From contig NZ_JACIFV010000023.1 in assembly GCF_014197535.1 (NCBI RefSeq), positions 1 to 64,000 on the forward strand: a DNA stretch of 64,000 nt, read 5' to 3'. Below, piece by piece: positions 53,876 through 62,144 of the stretch. The position numbers and the translations under genes were made by a program. The notes below the pieces were generated by a model. That model was not told where the DNA came from. It made no database searches and worked only from the letters and a program-made list of their open reading frames with translations. Position 1 is the first letter of the stretch. Each line of letters opens with the position of its first letter. Source of the DNA: Rhizobium aethiopicum. GTDB taxonomy: Bacteria > Pseudomonadota > Alphaproteobacteria > Rhizobiales > Rhizobiaceae.

Positions 53876-54622
53876 TCAGGATTTGTCAGCGGCAGTCCCC
53901 AATCGGTTTCGAGCGACCATTTCGTCGTGGGTCAGGCTCGTGCCTGCCGCGAAGAATTCCTTGATCAGCGCGTCGCGATTATCGGCTGCGCGGGATCGAT
54001 CCGCCGATCGCAGCGCTTCTTCCAGCTGATCTGCTGCAAGCTCGGTGCAATAGGCCGGGGTGCCGGGCTGCTGACGCCAGGATGCCGCCAGCCCTCCCGC
54101 ATCCAGCGCATTAAAACCGGTGGCCTCGACCAGCCCTATGGCAATCGCCTTGGCGCGCGGAGCATCGCCTGCAACCGGGATGGCGATGCGTCCATCCGTG
54201 GCGTCAGGCCGCCCCTTCTCCGCCAGCGTTGTGGCGAGCACGGCGTTCCAAGCCTTGACGACCGGTCGGCCGATCTGCCCGCTCACCCAGACGCTCTCGG
54301 GCATGCCGTCGTCGACGTCGGCGATCGCACCGTCACGAAACGGATAATAGTTTGACGTATCGATCACCACGACCTCTTCAGGCACGCCCTTGAAGAGCCC
54401 AGCGAGATCGCGATAGTTTGCGAATGGGATCGAAAGAACCACCACCTCGACGCCCCGGACGGCTTCTTCCTTCGAAACGGCGGCCGCTCCGATATCGCCG
54501 GCAAGATCGCGGATGGTGTCCGGTCCCTTTGAATTGGCAAGCTTGACCGCATGGCCGCCGGCGGCGAGTTTTCTCGCCAGAGTCGCGCCGATATTTCCAG
54601 CACCGATGATTCCGATCTTCAT
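53876..54622 (-). CDS. NADPH-dependent F420-reductase-like protein
   Basis: A 248-residue Rossmann protein: MKIGIIGAGNIGATLARKLA, LANSKGPDTI, VVVLSIPFANYRDLAGLF and IDTSNYYPFRD match the F420H2:NADP-oxidoreductase-like family, which in bacteria without F420 handles other substrates. It lies 36 bases after the marR gene on the same strand, so they form a MarR-enzyme operon, suggesting a role in detoxifying a MarR-sensed compound. Activity is unproven. Confidence 0.85.
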   Translation of the reverse strand: MKIGIIGAGNIGATLARKLAAGGHAVKLANSKGPDTIRDLAGDIGAAAVSKEEAVRGVEVVVLSIPFANYRDLAGLFKGVPEEVVVIDTSNYYPFRDGAIADVDDGMPESVWVSGQIGRPVVKAWNAVLATTLAEKGRPDATDGRIAIPVAGDAPRAKAIAIGLVEATGFNALDAGGLAASWRQQPGTPAYCTELAADQLEEALRSADRSRAADNRDALIKEFFAAGTSLTHDEMVARNRLGTAADKS

Positions 54623-54658
54623 AGGATGTCCTTTCTCTGATGTGGAAGTAAGCCCGTC

Positions 54659-55102
54659 TCAATCGCGGGCGGGACGAGCGAATGCGTGCAGCGTGTCGCG
54701 CAGATCGGCCAGCCCCTCGTCCGTGAGCTGGCAGGCGGTTTTGATCTTGTCGGTGACGGCCCATAGCTCGTCACGCAGAGATTCGCCGGTTTTGGTAAGA
54801 TGGATGAGCACCCGCCGCTCGTCGTCGCAATCGCGCGTCCGGGTCACCATTCCGGCCAATTCCAGGCGCTTGAGCAGCGGCGTGATCGTTCCGGTATCCA
54901 TGTCGAGGTTCAAGCCCAACTCGCCAACGGCGCGCGGCGTGCCGCCATAAAGTTCAAGCATCACCAGGTATTGCGGGAATGTCAGGCCGAGCGGCTGCAG
55001 AAATGGCTTGTGAAAACGGGCCATCCGGTTGGCCGCCCCATAGAGCGCAAACGAAAGTTGGGTGCCCACCGCGCGGCGGGATGCGATCTCGTTGTTCGAC
55101 AT
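54659..55102 (-). CDS. MarR/OhrR-type regulator
   Basis: A 147-residue winged-helix protein. Start at 55102 (MSNNEIASRRAVGTQLSF) is chosen because the upstream ATG at 55162 would place the operator palindrome inside the gene. The core QPLGLTFPQYLVMLELYGGT, VGELGLNLDMDTGTITPLLK and MVTRTRDCDDERRVLIHLT matches OhrR-like MarR proteins; the conserved sensing Cys of OhrR near residue 15-20 is not present, so its ligand is uncertain. It heads the operon with the F420-reductase-like gene. Confidence 0.87.
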   Translation of the reverse strand: MSNNEIASRRAVGTQLSFALYGAANRMARFHKPFLQPLGLTFPQYLVMLELYGGTPRAVGELGLNLDMDTGTITPLLKRLELAGMVTRTRDCDDERRVLIHLTKTGESLRDELWAVTDKIKTACQLTDEGLADLRDTLHAFARPARD

Positions 55103-55122
55103 GGTTTCATCTAGTGTGCGTT

Positions 55123-55140
55123 TATCTAGTGCGCTAGATA
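55123..55140. promoter_or_regulatory. MarR operator candidate
   Basis: TATCTAG-TGCG-CTAGATA, with seven-base perfect arms, lies 20 bases before the marR start. A partial repeat (ATCTAGTGTG) follows at 55109-55118. Likely autoregulation. Confidence 0.65.
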
Positions 55141-55173
55141 ATGACTTATTCGGAGAGAACAAGGTCGGCAGCG

Positions 55174-55752
55174 CTAAATTGGGCGCCTGTCGCTCTCGCG
55201 GCCCGACGTGCCAAGCGCTTTCATGATGAAGCGGATCTGGGCATGGAGGCTGATTGCGGTCGCCTCACCCTCCTGAACACGCTGCTCGAGCAGAACCGGA
55301 TGGAAGAACGGCAAGAAGGCCGTGATGACGCCGCGCGCGGCTTCGTCGGCGTCTTCGACCTTGAACTCGCCTGTCTGCTGACCCTCGCGGACAAGTCCTT
55401 TGAGAATTGCCAGGATGTGTTCATTGTGCGCGTTGATGGTTGCCCAACTTCCGCCCATGGCGGCGACGAGCAGATCGTGCATCGGTCTGTCCTCGACCAG
55501 CATTTTCGTGCTGTGGCGGTGGATGGCGGTCAAAAGATCCGCCAGCCTTTTGCTCGCCGGCGCATCCGTTCGCGCGATCGCCAGAGCGGTTTCAGCAACC
55601 TCTTTGACCACAAGTCCGCAGACGGAACTATTGATCGCCGTCCTCGAGGGAAAGAAGCGATAGACGTTGGCGCGACTCATGCCGAGTTCGGAGGCGATGT
55701 CGGCGACCGATGTCTTATGATAGCCGATCCGCCGAAAATAGGTCATCGCCAT
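55174..55752 (-). CDS. TetR-family regulator with short N-terminus
   Basis: A 192-residue protein starting MAMTYFRRIGYHKTSVADIA, so the HTH (ASELGMSRANVYRFFPSRTAI) is complete but the usual 12-15 residues before it (R-x-R-I-L type helix 1) are missing. The frame is continuous with the RND pump stop codon: only four codons separate that TGA from this ATG, in the same frame, and no start lies further up. SD CCGGAG precedes it. It may be a translationally coupled, slightly truncated regulator of the pump. Confidence 0.75.
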   Translation of the reverse strand: MAMTYFRRIGYHKTSVADIASELGMSRANVYRFFPSRTAINSSVCGLVVKEVAETALAIARTDAPASKRLADLLTAIHRHSTKMLVEDRPMHDLLVAAMGGSWATINAHNEHILAILKGLVREGQQTGEFKVEDADEAARGVITAFLPFFHPVLLEQRVQEGEATAISLHAQIRFIMKALGTSGRESDRRPI

Positions 55753-55764
55753 CTCCGGAGAACA

Positions 55765-58700
55765 TCACTCTGCAGCCATTGCCGTCGGCAACTCCACCTC
55801 CTTCGGTAACTCCACCTCCTTCGGGGAGTTTTCATGGCTTTCCTTTTTCGTCGGCTTGATGCGGAACCAGGTGGCGTAGAGAGCCGGAAGGAAGAGCAGG
55901 ATCATCACCGTGCCGACCGCCGTTCCGCCAATCAGTGTGTAGGCCATCGACCCCCAGAACACCGAGTGCGTGAGTGGTATGAAGGCGAGGACGGCGGCAA
56001 GGGCTGTCAGAATAACTGGACGCGTCCGCTGCACCGTCGCCTCGATAACGGCATGATAATCGTCGAGACCGGCTGCCTTATTCTCCTTGATCTGTTCCGT
56101 CAGGATCAAGGTGTTGCGCATCAGAATTCCAGCCAGCCCGATCAATCCGAGAATGGCATTGAAACCGAAAGGCTTATCGAAAAGCAGCAAGACCGGAACC
56201 GCCCCGGCAAGACCGAGCGGCCCTGTCAGCATGACCATGGTCATCGTCGACAGGCTACGGACCTGCAGAACGATAACGATCAGCATGGCGGCAACCATCG
56301 CCGGGAAGATCTTGACGAGGGCGTTGTTGGCCTTGAGGGATTCCTCGATGTTTCCGCCCATCTCGATACGATATCCCACGGGCAGCGAGGCAATTAGCGG
56401 CTGAAGCGCCTTCATGACCTGCGCTGAGACCTCCGGCGGCTGTGTCGCTTCGTTGATATCGGACCGGATCGTAATGACAGGCATTCGATCGCGGCGTTTC
56501 AGGATCGGTTCTTCAAACCGGATTTCGGAGTGGCCGATCTGATCGAGCGGAACCTGTCTCCCATCCCGGCTCATCAGCGAGAAGTCCGCCAATCGTGAGG
56601 GATCAAGCCGGTTGCCGCCGGCACTGCGTGCAACGACCGGCACGCTGCGGATATTTTCGCGAACCTCGGTGATCGGAATTCCGCTCAGCAGCAACTGCAT
56701 CTGCTGGGCTGCCTCGGCCGGCGACAGGCCAATCAGGTTCAGCCGATCCTGGTCGGGAACGAAACGCAGCACCGGCGTGCGGTTGCCCCAATCGCGGTTT
56801 GCCTGGCGAACATCCGGCACGCTCTTCATGATGTCGAGAGCTTTCTCGGAAATCTGGTACAGTTGCTCCTGATCCGGGCCAGTGATCCGGAACTCGACCG
56901 GAAACGGCGTGTAAGGACCGAAGACGAGCTGGGTGACGCGGACATAGGCTTCAGGGGTGAGGCCGTCCGAAATCGCCGCGCGGAGCCGAAGCTTCAAGAC
57001 CTCGCGCGTGTGAGCGTCAGGGGTCAGCACGACGATCTTGGCGAAAGACGGGTCCGGCAATTCCGGGGCCATGGCAAAGAAGAAGCGGGGCGCGCCCTGG
57101 CCGACATAGCTGGTGACCGTCTTTGCTTCCGGCTGCTTCTGCAGCCACCCTTCGAGCTTCTCGACCGTTGCCGTCGTCGCCTCGATACTGGTGCCTTCGG
57201 GCATGCGGACTTCGACGAGGACTTCGGGACGGTCCGACGTCGGGAAGAACTGCTTTTTCACCGCACCCATTCCGACGACGGAAGTCCCCATGGCGATGGC
57301 GACCACCGCACAGGTGACGAACTTGTGGCGCACGGTAAACTCGATCAGCCCTCGCAGGCGGCGGTAATTCGGGGTGTTGTAGATGGCGTGATGACCACCT
57401 TCAACCGGCTTGATCGCCGGCAGCATCTGGACCCCGAGATAGGGCGTGAAGATCACTGCGACAATCCAGGATACGATCAAGGCAAATCCGACGACCCAGA
57501 AGATGTTGCCGGCATATTCGCCGGCGGTCGATCGGGCAAAGCCGACCGGCATCAATCCGATTATCGTTACCAGTGTACCCGACAGCATCGGCGCTGCCGT
57601 ATGGCTCCAGGCATAGGCGGCCGCCTTCATGCGATCCATCCCCTCTTCCATCTTCACCACCATCACCTCGATGGCGATGATGGCGTCGTCGACCAGAAGG
57701 CCGAGCGCCAGGATCAGCGCACCGAGGGTGATGCGGTCGAAGAACCGGCCGGTTTCCAGCATGATGAGGAAGACGACGGCAAGTGTGAGCGGCACGGCCA
57801 GAGCCACGACGATGCCGACACGCCAACCGAGACTGACGAGGCTGACGAACAACACGACGCCGAGCGCCATGGCGAATTTCAGCATGAACTCGCCGACGGC
57901 TTCGTCGATGTTGACCGCCTGGTCGCTGACCTTGGCGAGCGTCATGCCGAGCGGCAAGGTCTTTGCGATCGCTGCGGATCTTTCTTCCAGCGCCTTGCCG
58001 AGATCCAGACCGTTCCAGCCCTGCTGCATCACCGCGGCAAGCATGATGGCGGGCTCGCCGTCATGGCGAATGAGATAGGTGGCCGGATCTTGATAACCGC
58101 GCCGCACTTCGGCAAAATCCGAGAGCTTCAAGGTGCGCCCGGCTGCGACGATCGGCGTGTCGGCGATCGCCTGGATGCTGTCATAGGCGCCATCGAAGCG
58201 AATGAAGACCTGCGGGCCGCGCGTATCGATCGACCCTGCCGGCGTCACGGTGTTTTGCCGCTGCAATGCGGCCGCGATGTCCTGTGCCGAAATGCCGAGG
58301 GTGGCCAGCTTGGCATAGGAGAACTCGACAAAAATCTGTTCGGGCCGCTCTCCGAGGATGTTGATCTTCTTGACTCCAGGCACATGCAGAAGATCCTGGC
58401 GGATCACCTCGGCCTGACGCACAAGCTCGCGCATCGGCATGCCCTTGGCCTTGAGGGCATAAAGACCGAAGCTGACATCGGAATATTCGTCGTTGACAAA
58501 GGGACCGAGCACGCCCCTTGGCAGGTTGCGGGCCTCGTCTCCAAGCTTCTTTCGGGCCTGATAGAATTCCTCCTCGACTGCCGTTGCCGGCGTACTGTCT
58601 TTCAAGGTGACGGTCAAAAAGGCGTAGCCCGGGCGCGTTGTCGTTTCGACACGATCGTACCAGGTGAGTTCCTGGAGACGCTTCTCGAGCGGCTCGGCGA

Positions 58701-58893
58701 CCAGATCCTGCATCTCGCGGGCTGTCGCGCCCGGCCACACCGATGTCACGGTCAAGGTCTTGATGGTGAAGGAGGGGTCCTCGGCGCGCCCGAGCTTGAC
58801 GAAGGCATAGGCGCCGGCGGCCGCCAGCAGAACGATGAAGAACAGGGTTACGGCCCGCTCGCGAACGGCGAGCGCGGATAGATTGAAGTTCAT
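55765..58893 (-). CDS. RND efflux permease
   Basis: A 1042-residue inner-membrane pump of the HAE-1-like RND family. Twelve hydrophobic helices are visible; helix 4 has the proton-relay GLLVDDAIIAIEVM near residue 400, and the large loops FVNDEYSDVSFGLY and VRMPEGTSIEATTAT are periplasmic docking domains. The C-terminus has a tandem PKEVEL repeat. It exports toxic compounds with the adaptor encoded upstream; the adaptor stop and this ATG overlap (TGATG). An outer-membrane channel gene is not nearby. Confidence 0.93.
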   Translation of the reverse strand: MNFNLSALAVRERAVTLFFIVLLAAAGAYAFVKLGRAEDPSFTIKTLTVTSVWPGATAREMQDLVAEPLEKRLQELTWYDRVETTTRPGYAFLTVTLKDSTPATAVEEEFYQARKKLGDEARNLPRGVLGPFVNDEYSDVSFGLYALKAKGMPMRELVRQAEVIRQDLLHVPGVKKINILGERPEQIFVEFSYAKLATLGISAQDIAAALQRQNTVTPAGSIDTRGPQVFIRFDGAYDSIQAIADTPIVAAGRTLKLSDFAEVRRGYQDPATYLIRHDGEPAIMLAAVMQQGWNGLDLGKALEERSAAIAKTLPLGMTLAKVSDQAVNIDEAVGEFMLKFAMALGVVLFVSLVSLGWRVGIVVALAVPLTLAVVFLIMLETGRFFDRITLGALILALGLLVDDAIIAIEVMVVKMEEGMDRMKAAAYAWSHTAAPMLSGTLVTIIGLMPVGFARSTAGEYAGNIFWVVGFALIVSWIVAVIFTPYLGVQMLPAIKPVEGGHHAIYNTPNYRRLRGLIEFTVRHKFVTCAVVAIAMGTSVVGMGAVKKQFFPTSDRPEVLVEVRMPEGTSIEATTATVEKLEGWLQKQPEAKTVTSYVGQGAPRFFFAMAPELPDPSFAKIVVLTPDAHTREVLKLRLRAAISDGLTPEAYVRVTQLVFGPYTPFPVEFRITGPDQEQLYQISEKALDIMKSVPDVRQANRDWGNRTPVLRFVPDQDRLNLIGLSPAEAAQQMQLLLSGIPITEVRENIRSVPVVARSAGGNRLDPSRLADFSLMSRDGRQVPLDQIGHSEIRFEEPILKRRDRMPVITIRSDINEATQPPEVSAQVMKALQPLIASLPVGYRIEMGGNIEESLKANNALVKIFPAMVAAMLIVIVLQVRSLSTMTMVMLTGPLGLAGAVPVLLLFDKPFGFNAILGLIGLAGILMRNTLILTEQIKENKAAGLDDYHAVIEATVQRTRPVILTALAAVLAFIPLTHSVFWGSMAYTLIGGTAVGTVMILLFLPALYATWFRIKPTKKESHENSPKEVELPKEVELPTAMAAE

Positions 58894-60008
58894 CAGTTTG
58901 CCGCCTCTGTCTGTTCCACCTTGGTGCGCACGCTGGCGCCGTCCTGCAGCAGATGGGCGCCGAGGGCGACGACCGGCTCGCCTGCATTGACGCTGGAAAC
59001 CACCGCGACCTCCTCACCCAGCTGCTCTATTTTCACCTGCCGGAAGTGGACGGTCGAAGATTTCTGATCGAAGACCCAGACGCCGGTTCGGCTGCCATCA
59101 TCCAAGACGGAGCCGACGGGCACCGCCGCATGCGATTGGCCGCTGCTGTTGGAGATTCTGATCGTCACCGTCGCACCCAGCGGAGCCGACGCTGCGGCGC
59201 CATCCAGAACCCAGCGCGCCTCATAGGTGCGGGTTTGCGGATCGGCGGCATCGGAGATCTGCCGAAGCCGCGCCTTGTCCTGCCGGCTGTCGTTGCCGTA
59301 GACGCTGGCATTGGCGATCTCGCCGAGCTGCGGCCTGAGAAATTCCGGCATCCAGACCAGCGCTTCACGCGGCCCGGCCTGGGCGAGCCGGACCACGGTT
59401 TGTCCCGCCGTCACGACCTGCCCCGGCTCGCCCAGCGTTTCGACAACCGTTCCATCGGTGTCGGCAACGAGGACGGAATAGGCGGCCTCGTTTTCCGCGA
59501 CCTTGGCGTCTGCTTGCGCGGCGGCAAGCTGCGCGGTAGCGGTGTCAAGCGCTGCCTTTGCCTGCTCGTAGCGCTGCGGCGTCGCGGCCAATCCGTTTTT
59601 CACCAAAGCGGCGTAGCGTCTCTCGTCTGCTTGCGCCTGGGTCAGCACAGCCTCGGCTGCAGCGACCGCGTTTCGTTTCGCTGTCAGCGCAAGCCGCAGA
59701 TCGGTCTCGTCGATGCGCATCAGCGGCTGGCCGGCCTTGACCTGCACTCCAACGTCCACATAACGCTGCACGATCTTGCCGGGCACGCGAAAACCAAGGT
59801 TGCTTTGCACCCGGGCGGCGATGGTGCCCGTGAAGCTGCGTTCGGCGCTCTCCGGCCTCTTTGCTTCCACCAACTTGACGAAGGGCGCTGCTGTTCGGGG
59901 ATCGGCGGCCGGCACGCTTGCGTCCGAAGACTTGGCGGTCAAGACGAACGTCGTGGCGCCGGCAGCCGCCAAAAGGCCGAAGGAGGCGAGGAGAATTTTG
60001 CGGTTCAT
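58893..60008 (-). CDS. RND periplasmic adaptor (membrane fusion protein)
   Basis: A 371-residue membrane fusion protein with an N-terminal signal-anchor (MNRKILLASFGLLAAAGATTFVL). The lipoyl-like and hairpin domains show FRVPGKIVQRYVDVGVQVKAGQPLMRIDE, QAKAALDTATAQLAAAQADAKVAE and VVETLGEPGQVVTAGQTVV. It lacks a lipobox. It bridges the RND pump to an outer-membrane channel. First gene of the adaptor-pump-tetR operon, divergent from a second tetR gene. Confidence 0.92.
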   Translation of the reverse strand: MNRKILLASFGLLAAAGATTFVLTAKSSDASVPAADPRTAAPFVKLVEAKRPESAERSFTGTIAARVQSNLGFRVPGKIVQRYVDVGVQVKAGQPLMRIDETDLRLALTAKRNAVAAAEAVLTQAQADERRYAALVKNGLAATPQRYEQAKAALDTATAQLAAAQADAKVAENEAAYSVLVADTDGTVVETLGEPGQVVTAGQTVVRLAQAGPREALVWMPEFLRPQLGEIANASVYGNDSRQDKARLRQISDAADPQTRTYEARWVLDGAAASAPLGATVTIRISNSSGQSHAAVPVGSVLDDGSRTGVWVFDQKSSTVHFRQVKIEQLGEEVAVVSSVNAGEPVVALGAHLLQDGASVRTKVEQTEAAN

Positions 60009-60043
60009 GTCAGTAACCCTTCTTGACGGGCGCAGCTATTTAT

Positions 60044-60059
60044 TTAGATTGCGATCTAA
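60044..60059. promoter_or_regulatory. Inverted repeat between tetR and the adaptor gene, site A
   Basis: TTAGAT-TGCG-ATCTAA is a perfect palindrome with six-base arms, 36 bases before the adaptor start. With site B it probably forms the TetR operator controlling both directions. Confidence 0.65.
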
Positions 60060-60073
60060 CTCTAATTCTTATA

Positions 60074-60093
60074 TAGATGTCAAATGAAATCTA
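60074..60093. promoter_or_regulatory. Inverted repeat between tetR and the adaptor gene, site B
   Basis: TAGAT-N10-ATCTA contains TAGATGTCAAATGAAAT, 15 of 17 identical to the arm of the SDR-upstream repeat at 53757-53773. It lies 14 bases before the tetR start at 60107. Confidence 0.6.
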
Positions 60094-60106
60094 ATTGGAG
60101 ATCGCT

Positions 60107-60694
60107 ATGAGAGTCAGTCGCGCCCAGGCCGAGGCCAATCGAGAAACGGTGATCGATGTCGCAAGCCGGCTCTTCCGGGAGCATGGCTTCGACGGCATCG
60201 GGTTGAAGGACCTGATGAAAGGTGCCGGCCTCACCCAAGGCGGGTTCTACAAGCAGTTCGAATCGAAGGATGATCTTGTGGCCCTTGCATCCGGGCGAGC
60301 GATGGAGAGTGCGCTCCGCAGATGGTCAAGGGTTGCCGCCGGAAGGCCCGATCCGCTTGAAGCGGTTGTCGACCTCTATCTCTCGCCCGGGCACCGGGAG
60401 GAAAAGGGCGATGGTTGCCCTTTGGCAGCGCTCGGATCCGACGCGGCGCGCCTGAGCGAAGGGGTCCGCGCTCCATTCCAGAATGGCATCGAAGCTCATC
60501 TTCAGATTCTCGACCAATTGATCCCGGCGCCGGATGGCTCGAAACCCGATGACAAAGCCATGGTCATCCTCTCCCTCATGGTAGGCGCCGTCACGATCTC
60601 TCGCATCATGACGGATCGGCGCATGTCGGAGCGTGTCCTCGAATCCGCGACCGCTGCGGTCAAGCGCATCGCAAACTCCACAGAAGAAGTGTGA
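60107..60694 (+). CDS. TetR-family regulator
   Basis: A 195-residue regulator. Start 60107 (MRVSRAQAEANRETVIDVAS) follows GGAG and keeps helix 1; ATG 60095 adds four residues. HTH LKDLMKGAGLTQGGFYKQFESK is near residues 32-54 and the C-terminal domain carries GCPLAALGSDAARLSEG, a pattern seen in the QacR/TetR_C_13-like branch. It is divergent from the adaptor-pump operon and likely represses it through the inverted repeats in the 98-base gap. Converges on tRNA-Gly. Confidence 0.9.
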   Translation: MRVSRAQAEANRETVIDVASRLFREHGFDGIGLKDLMKGAGLTQGGFYKQFESKDDLVALASGRAMESALRRWSRVAAGRPDPLEAVVDLYLSPGHREEKGDGCPLAALGSDAARLSEGVRAPFQNGIEAHLQILDQLIPAPDGSKPDDKAMVILSLMVGAVTISRIMTDRRMSERVLESATAAVKRIANSTEEV

Positions 60695-60719
60695 GATTCA
60701 GTAGCAGTGAAGGAGCAGC

Positions 60720-60793
60720 TGGAGCGGGTGAAGGGAATCGAACCCTCGTATTCAGCTTGGGAAGCTGCTGCTCTACCATTGAGCTACACCCGC
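60720..60793 (-). tRNA. tRNA-Gly (anticodon CCC)
   Basis: The minus strand reads GCGGGTGTAGCTC...GGTTCGATTCC...CACCCGCTCCA: 74 bases with encoded CCA. The D-loop AATGGTAG, anticodon loop TTCCCAA (anticodon CCC), T-arm GGTTCGATTCC and acceptor GCGGGTG/CACCCGC pair properly. The flanking gene pair is convergent to it on one side (tetR) and co-oriented with dcd on the other. Confidence 0.96.
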
Positions 60794-60854
60794 GATGCGC
60801 TGAGATTTCCAACAGATGGGGGCCGCTGTCAAGTCGCCGCCCGTCAGGCCGGCG

Positions 60855-61949
60855 TCAGATGCGGAAATGTTTTGAAAGCTTGAGGCCCTGGGCCTGGTAA
60901 TTGGAGCCGAGGCCGGAGCCGTACAGGCTGGCGGGTTTTTCCTGCATGTGCTCGTAGACCAGGCGGCCGACGATCTGGCCGTCTTCGAGGATGAAGGGGA
61001 CTTCGTGGCTGCGCACTTCGAGCACGGCGCGGCTGCCGCGCCCGCCGGCCGGCGCATGGCCGAAGCCCGGATCGAAGAAGCCGGCATAGTGGACGCGGAA
61101 CTCGCCGACCAGCGGATCGAAGGGGGTCATCTCGGCGGCATAATCCGGCGGCACATGCACGGCCTCGCGCGAAACGAGGATATAGAACTCGTCGGGATCG
61201 AGGATCAGTTCGTTGCGGCCGCGGCTATAGAGCGGTTCCCAGAAATCGAAAATATCGTGCTGATCCTTCTCGTCGACATCGACGACGGCGGTGTGGTGTT
61301 TGCCGCGATAGCCGATCAGGCCGTCCTTGTCGCCGGTGAGGTCGATCGACAGCGCGATGCCGCCGCCCGAGACGTTCGGCTGCTTGCTGGCGACCAGCGT
61401 CTCGCTTTCATGCAGCTTCAAAAGTTCCGGCTCGCCGAGCACGGACTGGCCGACGCGGAAGCGGATCTGCGACAGGCGCGAGCCGCGGCGCACGACGATC
61501 GGGAAGGTGCGCGGGCTGATTTCGAGATAGAGCGGGCCGGAATAACCTGTCGGGATCTTGTCGAATTCCTGGGCGTAGTCGGTGATGACGCGGGTGAAGA
61601 TATCGAGCCTGCCGGTCGAGCTCTTCGGATTGGCCGAGGCCGACATCTCGGCCGGCAGCGCCAGGCTCTCCATCAGCGGCACGATGTAGACGCAGCCGGT
61701 TTCGAGCACGGCGCCCTGGGACAGGTCGATCACGTGCAGGCTCAGCCGATCGAGCTTGTCGGAGACCAGATGCGAGGGACCGGGCATGAAGGAGGCGCGC
61801 ACACGAAACGCCTTGCTTCCCAAGCGCAGGTCGAGACTTGCCGGCTGGATCTGATCGCGGTCGAGCTCCCGCTCGGAGTTCAGACGCCCCGTTTCGAACA
61901 GTGCCGCAATCGCGCGGTCCGCCAGAATTCCAGTTTCGCGAGCCATCAT
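60855..61949 (-). CDS. dcd: 2'-deoxycytidine 5'-triphosphate deaminase (double-length)
   Basis: A 364-residue protein, about twice the 190-residue E. coli enzyme, made of two DCD-like halves. The first half has LDLRLGSKAFRVR and NPKSSTGRLDIFTR; the second has VHYAGFFDPGFGH and EVRSHEVPFILEDGQIVGRLVYE with catalytic-type Glu. It makes dUTP from dCTP for thymidylate synthesis. The long two-domain form is usual in alphaproteobacteria. Downstream on this strand lies tRNA-Gly. Confidence 0.92.
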   Translation of the reverse strand: MMARETGILADRAIAALFETGRLNSERELDRDQIQPASLDLRLGSKAFRVRASFMPGPSHLVSDKLDRLSLHVIDLSQGAVLETGCVYIVPLMESLALPAEMSASANPKSSTGRLDIFTRVITDYAQEFDKIPTGYSGPLYLEISPRTFPIVVRRGSRLSQIRFRVGQSVLGEPELLKLHESETLVASKQPNVSGGGIALSIDLTGDKDGLIGYRGKHHTAVVDVDEKDQHDIFDFWEPLYSRGRNELILDPDEFYILVSREAVHVPPDYAAEMTPFDPLVGEFRVHYAGFFDPGFGHAPAGGRGSRAVLEVRSHEVPFILEDGQIVGRLVYEHMQEKPASLYGSGLGSNYQAQGLKLSKHFRI

Positions 61950-62031
61950 GCCCCATCCATCATTTTGCCGCCGACAAAACCAAACTCGGGGAATTGACGC
62001 AAGCAGCTAACAGCAGTATTGCAGAATTATC

Positions 62032-62090
62032 CCGTGGTGATTTGGCCGGTCGGCTTGCAGCCACGTTAAACAAGTGGCTAAAAAGACCGG
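62032..62090 (+). ncRNA. SAM-II riboswitch aptamer
   Basis: CGTGG (62033-62037) pairs with CCACG (62061-62065) as P1; the L1 loop TGATTTGG, conserved in SAM-II, follows; CCGGTC (62046-62051) pairs with GACCGG (62085-62090) as the pseudoknot P2; CTAAAAAG fills L3. This is the class II S-adenosylmethionine sensor found before metA, metX and metZ in alphaproteobacteria. It sits 55 bases before the metZ start and represses it when SAM is high. Confidence 0.9.
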
Positions 62091-62095
62091 GTTGA

Positions 62096-62125
62096 AACCG
62101 GTCTGCTTTTGCGGCCGGTTTTTTT
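62096..62125 (+). terminator. Riboswitch-controlled terminator
   Basis: AACCGGTC and GGCCGGTT pair around a nine-base loop and run into seven T residues. GACCGG of the aptamer (62085-62090) can instead pair with CCGGTC (62098-62103), forming an antiterminator hairpin. So SAM binding should hold GACCGG in the pseudoknot and let the terminator form. Confidence 0.8.
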
Positions 62126-62144
62126 GTTATGTGAAGGTGATGGC

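Noticed and set aside
56863..58881. 672-residue plus-strand frame
   Set aside because: Antisense to the RND pump; no RBS and no recognisable domain.
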